Origin: Larix kaempferi
Lineage: Eukaryota; Streptophyta; Pinopsida; Pinales; Pinaceae
Reading direction: 5' to 3'
NCBI GenBank assembly: GCA_027924585.1
Contig: BSBM01000036.1
Coordinates: 3,713,001-3,777,000 of the forward strand
Length of the DNA: 64,000 nucleotides
Positions 56,039 through 64,000 of this stretch are shown here, piece after piece. Position 1 is the stretch's first letter. Each line of letters starts with the position of its first letter. The notes beneath the pieces were generated by a model that saw only the letters and a list, made by a program, of their open reading frames with translations, had not been told where the DNA came from and ran no database searches. The position numbers and the translations under genes are program-made.

Positions 56039-56936
56039 TATTGGCAGGCAGTTTGGATGAGTCAGCATCGTAGCATCGCGGATGCTAAGCAAGGCCAAAG
56101 GTACCACAAAAGGAGGAAAGCAGCATGCATGGCGATAGTACTTTTTGTAGTTTTGGGTCATTTGGACCGTGTCGTGTATAGTTTTGGGTCATTTGGACTG
56201 CGTCATGTATAGTTTTGGGCCATTTGGATCGCGCCATGTATAGTTTTGGGTCATTTTGGACTGCATCATGGGTATTTTGGGTCATTTGGACCATATTATG
56301 TGGGTTTTGGGTCATATTTTTGTAGAGTTTGTTAAGAAGTAGTTAGGCGGTTGCCTAAGTGGACCGAAAATGTAAAGGCACAAGCCTATAAGTAGATGTA
56401 GGTTTGTAAGTGTGGAGATATCTGGAGATAGCTGAATACTGAGAGTTGATGATTGAATATCTTGTTGTATCTGGGATTTTGCGGAGATAAATATGATGTG
56501 ACAGAGTTTTTGAGCAGAATCCTTGTGTCTTTTTTGTTTCTCTGTGGTAAATGCATTATGCAATATGAATCTGTGAATGATGCGATGTTTCCTTGCTACA
56601 ATTAATGCTTTATTGTTATATCTGTTGCACATTTATGGTTATGTCAATGATAAGATCTATTGAATGATGTTGCGATTATGCTTAATGCCTAAGTTGAATG
56701 CTTAGATCTATTTATGAATGTTGCAATAAGTTAATCAGTTAATGCACAACATCCTCCTTCATTCGGCGGAAACATGGTTCCGTCAACTCTCCCTTGAACA
56801 TCTCATGTGAGACCTCATCTGCTCCGCAGGTGTTGCTAGACAGGGTAAAACCTGTTTGGGCCAGTGCTCAGGGAGATCACCATAGTTTGGGTGTCGACAG
56901 CGTGAGGAACCTCTGCCGACTGGGTTTGTGTCAACA
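56039..56936 (+). repeat. 3' LTR of gypsy element 2
   Basis: 898 bp. It is preceded by the purine-rich GTGTTAGGGGCC and followed by the target duplication GAAAT. It has five U3 units of about 30 bp (about 56146-56310) against four in the 5' LTR. Confidence 0.93.
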
Positions 56937-56941
56937 GAAAT

Positions 56942-57500
56942 AAATTCAAATAGGAGGGAAAATGAAGGGGAAACCCTAAACCATTGACCTAAAACCACTC
57001 TTTTCCTAAAACGATGGGTTAAGCACTCCTCCACCTAAAAAATCCATAAATAGAGGGTGGAGGCCCCCCATTTCCCATCCACTATTCACCTTACCCTTAT
57101 GCTACCAAAATTCACCCAAACCCACCATTTGTGCTTATGAACCCTTTGGCCCATCTTGAGCATTTTAGAGAAGAGTAGGACGTTGGAGCATTGGAACACC
57201 CTTCCTCATTCGGTTGGATGCAAACACTCCACAAACCTCACCTCTGAGGTAAATCCATGTAACTCCATTGTTCACCATTTGAATGAAAGAAGAAACTTAA
57301 ATATTTTTACTGTGTTCTTGAGCTTATTTACTGTTTATGTTAGAAATCATTTCTTTTTCCATGCACATGCTTAGTCTTAGTTATGTTATTTACTATTATT
57401 TGCATTAGATTTTTACCGTTATCACTACGTTGTTGCTAAGGATTCCACAATCTTTAGCAGGTACTCATTTGCACAATCCAGGGTGAAAACCCTAGCTACA
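56942..57500 (+). repeat. 3' part of the 5' LTR of gypsy element 3
   Basis: A TATA-like CATAAATAG lies at about 57045-57053, and the segment ends CCTAGCTACA followed by a TTTGGTGACTCCACTGG primer-type site. This is the usual 3' end of a plant Tat/Ogre-type LTR. The 5' part of the LTR should lie left of 44810, because element 2 (with its GAAAT duplication) sits between. The LTR start was not located. Confidence 0.65.
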
Positions 57501-57501
57501 G

Positions 57502-57519
57502 TTTGGTGACTCCACTGGT
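57502..57519 (+). other. Primer binding site of gypsy element 3
   Basis: TTTGGTGACTCCACTGG follows the LTR end. It resembles the TGGCGACTCCGCTGG site common in plant Tat/Ogre elements, with C-to-T type changes. Confidence 0.7.
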
Positions 57520-59783
57520 TGAACCCTTGGTTCTTTGGTTTTTAGTTAGTTTTTGCATTGTTTTTTAGGTCCATACTTCCAGATTCGGCTCTAGCCCTCT
57601 CTACAACCCCCTGCAACCAGTTTTTCAGTTCGGCGTACGTCTTTCACGGTCTTTCTTCGCGCAACAAAGTGCAGGTTTTTTTTGCACAGTCGCGGCCCAG
57701 CCGCTTGTTTATGGTCCACAGCAGTGACTCAGGCCGCAGCTTACCTGCTCACATTTGCGGCCCAGTCGCAGCTTCCCAGTTCGCAAGTGCATCTCTAGAC
57801 GCAGCTCTCTCAGCCGCACCTCTGGATCCAACCGCAGCCTTTTGGCCTCTAGTCGCGGCCCAACCACAGCTTCTCGGTCCGTAGCTGCATCTTCGGATGC
57901 AACTCTCCCAGCCACTCCTGTGGCTCCAACTGTAAACCTTTCAGCCTCTAGTCATGGCCTAGCCGCAAGGTCCCCATCTGCACCGTGGCCCAGCAACTCA
58001 AGCTCACGGCCCTCACCCAGCATCCCAGCCACCGCGCCTCCACCTCCACCTTGCACCCTCAGTCGCAGCCCGAGCCTCCCCTACCACGTCTCCACCACCA
58101 TCCCCGCAGCCGCAACCCTAGGGGTTCATCTTGCGCCCTCCACCGCAACCCTAGCAGTCCACCTTGCACCCTCTGCCACAACACGAGCCTCCTATACCGC
58201 ATCTCTGCCACCGTCCCCGCAGCCGCAACCCTAGCGGTCTTCCTTGCGCTTTTGGCCACAGCCCGAGTCTCCACTCCCACGGCTTCTGCTGCCACCCCCG
58301 CTCCCCGCAGCGCAGAACCGGTCGTTAGAGCCACGCGGCCCATGCCGTAGTTCCCAGCCCACCTCCCTATCCCCAGACGTGGATGTCAAACTAACAACTG
58401 CGCCCCAGCCACGTATGTCAGACTAACAACTGCGCCCCAGCCACTGATGTCAGACTGACAACTGCGCCCCAGCCGCAGATGTCAGACTGACAACTGTGCC
58501 CTAGCCGTGGATGTCATACTGACAGTTATGCCCCAGCCGCGAATATCAAACTGACAACTGCATCCCAGCCACGGATGTCAAACTTACAGTTGCGCCCCAG
58601 TCGCGCAATATGACCTGACAGCTTTTCCCCAGCCGCGCAGTCTAACCTGACAGCTGCGCCCCAGCCCTGCGGTCTGACCTGACAGCTGCGCCCAATTCCT
58701 TGCCATTTTTTCCCTTTTCAGATATTTTTTCTTGCTCGCTGCATAGCCATTTGTCCAGCCTGCACCCACTGCCACCAGCTGTATTTTCCTGATTTTTGCT
58801 TGTTGATTTATTTGGAAAAGTCTTATTGTCAACATTTACATTTCAGCAAGTTACTAAGTTTTCACATAATAGATTAATTTCAACATTTTCAAATTTTAAG
58901 CATTTCAAATTCCATCATTTACATGTTTAGCTAGGACATAACATCTTGTGCACACACTCTGTCACAATTAACTCAAGTGAGCCTTAAAATTCACCTAACT
59001 CAACCAACATTTAACCCCACTTGAGGGACAGAAAAGAATCTTGTAGTTAGGTAGGACATTGGGGATAAGCATCCAAACAACACCCCTTCGCCACTCACAC
59101 TTGAAACATAGACATTGTCCATTAGGGTACCAAAATCCCCTATTATTTGTTGGTACGGTTAACACCGATTTGTCGGAAGGCCTCTCCCCTAGGAGGGTAA
59201 GTATCAAGACTAGTTCCGGAGGTCTGAGTGGAATACCGCACTCCATTCAGTAACTGAAGGCTACCTACTTGTTTTTCTCGTCGTACTACCCTGTTGGAAG
59301 TACGGCGGCGATAGACCTGGAGCTGCGGATTTACCTTTCCGGGCGTGCCATGAACAGGGTGTCTTAGTGACCATTCTTCTAGGATTATTTTACCCAGAGT
59401 CCCTCTCGGCAGGGGGATATCCTTATCCATTTGGTTCTACTTCTCGTATTGTTTGACTTGAATTTCATCACCTCGCAAAGGATACGATTGTTTCGAGCTT
59501 TCATACCTTCTTAGATAGGTGTTTACATGCTCCTATACCACCACTGGATTAGCAAGTCTACCTTTTTATTTTGTTAGGAACCCTGTTTGTTGGTATTCTG
59601 ACCATTTTTGTTGACGCTCCACTTGTTGTAGCACAGCTGTTGTGGCAAGTGTTTCGAGCTTGTTGTTGGCCTGAGTGCCATATTTTTTGCGCTCTCCTCT
59701 TGCACACAGAGTTGCATTAGGATTTTTGAGCTTCTTACTCGCCAAAACCTACCCGTTCTATTTTCATTGTCACCATTGAGTCT
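57520..59783 (+). other. Long leader of gypsy element 3 with a tandem repeat
   Basis: This 2.3-kb leader has a GC-rich first half (57550-58720) with many GCAGC / CCCAGCC motifs and a second half without clear features. Open frames there (e.g. 57755-58234) are proline/serine-rich, show no domain and look like read-through of the GC-rich repeats. Confidence 0.55.
58380..58700 (+). repeat. Tandem repeat, 32-bp unit, about 10 copies
   Basis: Units of 32 bp read like CCACTGATGTCAGACTGACA followed by ACTGCGCCCCAG, with substitutions that grow towards the right, where the unit becomes CTGACCTGACAGCTGCGCCC. They lie in the leader of gypsy element 3. Confidence 0.88.
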
Positions 59784-60869
59784 TTGAGACAATCTCGATG
59801 CCTACGGGACCAGTCCCTGCAGCACGGTTCACTTGGCACCAATCGCCACAAGCGTAGAGCCCCGTCACTAGATCCGGACTCCTCTTACTTCACATCTAAT
59901 TCGGAATCAAAAAACCCCATATACACAGCTTCGTCTAGCCCCATGGTTGGCATAACTCCCAACCCCTTCTTTGGAGGCATGGTTGGTGGTGGACCCACCA
60001 CCAACCCGGCTACCACCACAGCATCCATCCCCGTCATAGCATCTCTAGGACCTACTCCTAGCATTCTTGTCGTCACGACAATCCCTACGGATAACGGTTT
60101 CGCTCCAGCTACAGTCCCGTTGACGACCCACACCATACTTGGGGGTGTAGGCGCTTCATATACAATGCCCACACCTTTGACTCGAGGACCCACGATCCCC
60201 ATCATGACACACACAATTTCTCCACACATTGGGCCCAACGACCCCACCATTACTGCTACCACTAGCACTTATGCCCCAGTTTTCACGTCACATTGTCCTA
60301 CCATTTTTCCATTCATGGCTAGTCTCAACCTTCCTGACCTGGCCATATTGACTAATGACCCAATTCGACATGATCCCACATGGCCTCCCATGCCCACCAA
60401 ACTCCCATCGGACATACCTAAGTTCGAAGGAAAGGGAGATGAAGACCCCCAAAACCATATCATGTCCTTCCACTTATGGTGTTCCTCTAACTCCATAGTG
60501 AACGACTTTATTCGCTTGCGATTATTACAACGAACCTTCACTGGCACTGCAGCCAAGCGGTACATCGACCAGCCACATGGGACCCACTTTACATTCACGT
60601 CCCTTGCTTCAACCTTTCTGCAATTTTTCCAATTACCAGTCCATTATGACGCTGGTGTTGAGATACTCCTATCTTGCAGGCATAACAGAACCACCCATAT
60701 CACAGACCACATCCATGAATGGCGCAAACGACACAGTTTGTGCAAGATCAAATTGGATGACCGAATTTTCCTAGATTGGTTCCTCAAGTTTCTGATACCA
60801 GTAATTGCTAAGGATGTGGCATCTGAACAGCCTCAATCTGAGGAAGAGGCCATCCTGAAAGCAGAATAG
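59784..60869 (+). pseudogene. Gypsy Gag core (element 3)
   Basis: This 361-residue frame has a proline/threonine-rich first part, then the Gag core LPSDIPKFEGKGDEDPQNHI, RLRLLQRTFTGTAAKRYIDQ, TFTSLASTFLQFFQLPV and the region to SEEEAILKAE. It is the retrotrans_gag pattern (F.G..DP..H; L...FTG.A..W/Y; F...F). Its sequence differs from both Gag domains of elements 1 and 2. The stop at 60867 replaces a probable Q; coding continues beyond it. Confidence 0.88.
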
Positions 60870-61900
60870 TTCGACCTGATTTACGCCCAATCCAGCTACC
60901 TATACTCCATCTTACCATACGCTCCCCGTAGCGACTCCTCCCAGAGCGACGCACCTGGGGAATCTCACACTGCCAAAGGCATCATCGGACACGTTGCATC
61001 CCACAACAAGCCCTATACCGCTATGCCCCCCACCAATGGCCTCGACCTTTCGCGGGCCACAACCCATTCTGGAGCAACAACATCATATGCTCCCATGGCT
61101 CACGCCCCCCACATCCATGGACCGTCATGTCCACCACAATGTTACGGTAATGCAACACCACCCTTCAATCCTCTTGCGGCACCTAGTGCCTATTACCATC
61201 AACAAGACCCTCCCGCACCCCAATCCCCCCTGCTTATTACCCCACACAGGCAGCACCTGCACAACAGCAGGCAGTACCAACTCCCATGCAACCCCAAGGC
61301 CATCCCACTTACCACCCTCAGCAGGAAGCCCCAGCACCTGCCCAACCTCAGAATTGTCCTAATCCCCAAGGGCAAGTTTACGCCCAACAAAACCAACAAA
61401 AAACCCAGCTGGCCCAACGAAACCAACAAGGCCATCAGAATCGGGGACGAGGACATAACCACGGTAACAACCAACCACAAGATCAGGGTGGCCAACAACC
61501 CAACCCCCCTAATAATAATAACGTTGCCCCAGCCAACCAGAACCCTGACAGACCACCTCGTCAGGGGAAGAACCCCAATCTATGAACCAATCACCCATGT
61601 TCTATATGCGGGGTGTTCGTCCATTACACAGACACATGTCCCCATTTGGAGCGTGCTCGCCAACTCTGGACTGACGACACCCAACGGCAGGGTCATGCGT
61701 CCCCACAAGCACAACCTAACCACCCGTCACCCCAAAACCAAACCATGGTATTATAGAACCCCTTGCCAACGCAAGGAGTTGTGAACACCCAACCGATGGT
61801 TCCTCCTCAAGGACCAACGACACAACAACAGCAAATCACGTATGCTGCGCCCGCCAATCAACCTATGTATTTGAGTATCCATCACCTTCTTATGATGTCA
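60870..61900 (+). pseudogene. Gag C-terminal part with zinc knuckle (element 3)
   Basis: Frames shift near 61290. The frame 61286-61585 is glutamine/asparagine-rich (AQQNQQKTQLAQRNQQGHQ). After a TGA near 61583 it reads HPCSICGVFVHYTDTCPHL (about 61592-61648), a CCHC zinc knuckle. It continues proline/glutamine-rich to about 61900. Confidence 0.75.
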
Positions 61901-62289
61901 TCAACCGATATCAACCTCCAAACATGCTGAAATCAATATAGACCCACTCCTGAAACCATTCCGACCGAAAGGGTTGCTAACACTATCCCCACTGATCAGT
62001 TGCTACGCATACCCCCCAACGGACTACCAGGCAATGGGGCCCCCAAAGCTCCCTGCTTCCCACTACGACGTATAAACAACAACCCCGACGCCCGCGCGGC
62101 CCCCAACTATAACATTGTGGATGAATTAGCCCAATTTCCTGCTGCTATGTCAACCCTATAAGTTCTAAAGAATTGTCCTGCCCAATGCAAGACTCTGTTA
62201 TCCGTAATTGGCGCTATTGACCCTTCTGACTCACGAATGATGGAATTCGACCTAGACCAATCCGAACCACGCATGCCTTCCGCCCTAGC

Positions 62290-62790
62290 TTTCCAAGTCT
62301 CTGTGTCTGTTTGAAATCTTGTTATCCATCGATGCATCATCAATGAAGGTGCCTCCACATGCGTCATGTCCACATTCATATGGCAGAAGCTCAGATCACC
62401 TACGTTACAGCCATCCACGACCGCTTTGCGAGCTTATGATGGTCGCTCGACTCAACCACAGGGCCTCTTGGCCAACGTACCAGTCCAGTTAGCTAGGAAA
62501 ACCATCCTCATAGACATTGAGGTGATCAATGCACAACCCGATTACAACCTCCTACTTGGACGCAGCTATATGTATGCTATGAAGAGTGTTGCTTCATCAG
62601 TCTTCCGCATCATGATGTTCCCCCATGAGGGACGGGTCGTTAAAATCAACCAACTCACCTATTATGACCCGAATGCCCTCGCCACACCAGAGAATGTCCT
62701 CCCCATGGTTGAACAACCCACTCTGGGCGCACCCACTTCGTTGGTGTCCACGGTCGAACCCGGAATCTACTCTGAAACTCCCATGACATC
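62290..62790 (+). pseudogene. Gypsy aspartic protease (element 3), catalytic residue changed
   Basis: The plus strand reads VIHRCIINEGASTCVMSTFI (about 62320-62380). The family normally has D-[SEG]-G-A-S at this spot. Here the first residue is N (codon AAT), a single G-to-A change from Asp. It is followed by LRAYDGRSTQPQGLLANVPV, then DIEVINAQPDYNLLLGRSYM and SSVFRIMMFPHEGRVV. A stop lies near 62314. Confidence 0.8.
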
Positions 62791-64000
62791 TTCCTTTAGG
62801 TTCATCCCACTGCCCCCACTAGAAATCAAGATATATGATATGTGCACAGTTTCATCCAACCAAACAGTTCCCAACCCACAGCCACCCTTATTGCCATAGC
62901 CACCATCGGTACCGACCCATGTTGGAGTGACATCGATCCACATGATCCCGTTCTTATTCCCACCTTCAGGAGTAATAAGCACCCCAGTTATGGCTACGCT
63001 GAACCTCCCAGGGTTAACTCTAGGACTACCCATGTGGTATTTACTTGATCCCACTACTCCCCCGACACCACAGGTTGTTCTCCAACCAATCCAACCAATC
63101 AACACCTCTAATCTCCCACCACCCGGTGTGGCGAACACCTCTAATCGCCCACCCCCCTGGTGTGGTGAACATCCCCAACCTCGCACCCCCCAGTGCGGCA
63201 ACTACATCTACAGCAAACCCTGCCCCTCCACCACCCATAAATGTTGGGGGAAGAGGCCCCCAAACTTACACAGCTCCACCAACAAGGAAGCCGACGGTAC
63301 CTTAACCACCATTCCGCACAACCCCTAAGTGCTCCTGATGTGACGATCTGGGCCATGCCACTCATAACTACCCCCAGTTGCCCGATCTCCAAAAGCACAT
63401 GCAGACTTTGGATGATGATCCCACCATCCCCGTAGTCAAATTAAATCCCCCCTCCCACCAACGCAACAAGGCATTACGCACCAACCATGCTTGTGCCATC
63501 TACGGAATTTACGGCCATTACTCTCACCATTTCCCAGAGCTCCCAGAATATAGATTGGTCCTCCACAAGTTAACTCAATCTTCTCTAGAGTCATTTATCA
63601 CCACCATTGAGGAGATTCACCCCTCGGTATCCTCCTCGTTGGAAGAGATTAATACCATATACATGATTTCTATGGCAGATAAGCATGATGCGCCTCCAGC
63701 ATCTAGCCTTCCCCCAATTGATTTGACAACTTAGTGCTTCCGCAGCAATGAGGAAATCCTTGAAGCACTCACTGAACCCAACTATCCCTGGGATGATATG
63801 CACCATCGGTCATATTTCATCCCAAAGGAGTCTACCTCTATAGCGGCCAACCAACTGGCAATCGAGACCAAGGACTTCTGCAATGATAAGGTGGACTGGT
63901 TTAAGAACCCTATCCCATCCCCCGATGCCTTTGAAGAGGGGAACATGGTGAACATTTCACCCACTATACAAGTCGATATCTCCCGCCCGGGCGGCCAACC
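62791..64000 (+). pseudogene. Proline-rich linker and extra zinc knuckles, upstream of RT (element 3)
   Basis: After a proline-rich stretch (62800-63330), two zinc-knuckle-like motifs occur with decay: KCS*CDDLGHATHNY (about 63330-63375) and ACAIYGIYGHYSHHF (about 63490-63535). They are followed by LPEYRLVLHKLTQSSLESFI and, after a TAG near 63732, IETKDFCNDKVDWFKNPIPS and MVNISPTIQVDISRPGGQP at the window end. The last segment resembles the pre-RT region of Tat/Ogre pol (VNIS..I.VDIS..PG). The RT lies beyond the window. Confidence 0.7.

Larger units (their letters stand above)
44815..56936 (+). mobile_element. Ty3/gypsy LTR retrotransposon, family member 2
   Basis: LTRs 44815-45691 (877 bp) and 56039-56936 (898 bp) end CAACA and are flanked by GAAAT (44810-44814 and 56937-56941). 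The 5' LTR starts TG, the 3' LTR TA. The plus strand encodes, in broken frames, the same series as element 1. It then has a further 3-kb 3' ORF before a purine run (GTGTTAGGGGCC) and the 3' LTR. LTR 3' ends and all proteins are related to element 1, so both belong to one family, inserted in opposite directions. Stops are frequent. Confidence 0.93.

Noticed and set aside
56980-56995. Telomere-like CCCTAAA motifs (also near 11100-12100 and 29550)
   Set aside because: Only single or double copies occur; there is no array.
57755-58350. Proline/alanine/serine-rich ORFs in the GC-rich leader of element 3
   Set aside because: Several frames are open on both strands because of base composition. No domain or start context stands out.

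Overview
The window is nuclear DNA of a land plant with a large, transposon-filled genome. A gymnosperm is my best guess; the species is not identifiable. The signs are: plant-type Ty1/copia and Ty3/gypsy LTR retrotransposons primed as in plants, plant L1 LINEs with an RNase H domain, short GT-AG introns, and long AT-rich stretches with no genes. I see no bacterial genes, tRNA, rRNA or CRISPR array.

Layout. 1-216 is a second copy of a sequence that also lies about 430 bp downstream of the one host-like gene (20847-21056). 944-2731 is a small complete non-autonomous LTR element with a 5-bp target duplication. 2805-5640 holds scattered remnants of an old copia element on the minus strand. 6003-12919 is a copia element (minus, 5-bp target duplication) whose reverse transcriptase lost its catalytic box and whose 3' leader is made of tandem repeats. 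14126-18116 is an internally deleted L1 LINE (plus). 19912-20413 is a three-exon gene for a secreted 105-residue peptide precursor ending in a DYIYS motif, which resembles phytosulfokine precursors. 22436-29667 is an essentially full-length L1 LINE (minus, 14-bp target duplication). 31664-40957 and 44815-56936 are two members of one Ty3/gypsy family in opposite orientation, each with LTRs and a 5-bp target duplication. The second appears to sit inside the 5' LTR of a third, different gypsy element, whose leader, gag and protease run from about 56942 to the window end.

How the parts relate. Most coding sequence belongs to retrotransposons and is broken by stops and frameshifts. The two related gypsy elements can be compared with each other. 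The comparison shows a shared unusual architecture: a pre-gag ORF, Gag with about five zinc-knuckle motifs, protease, a second Gag-like domain, RT, RNase H, integrase and, in one copy only, a long 3' ORF with a coiled coil. It also shows that many stops arose by CGA-to-TGA and CAG-to-TAG changes, as expected from deamination of methylated CG and CHG sites.

The most interesting items are the candidate sulfated-peptide gene with a possible tandem paralogue just outside the window, and the shared gypsy architecture. All assignments come from reading translations and motifs by eye. No database search was run.
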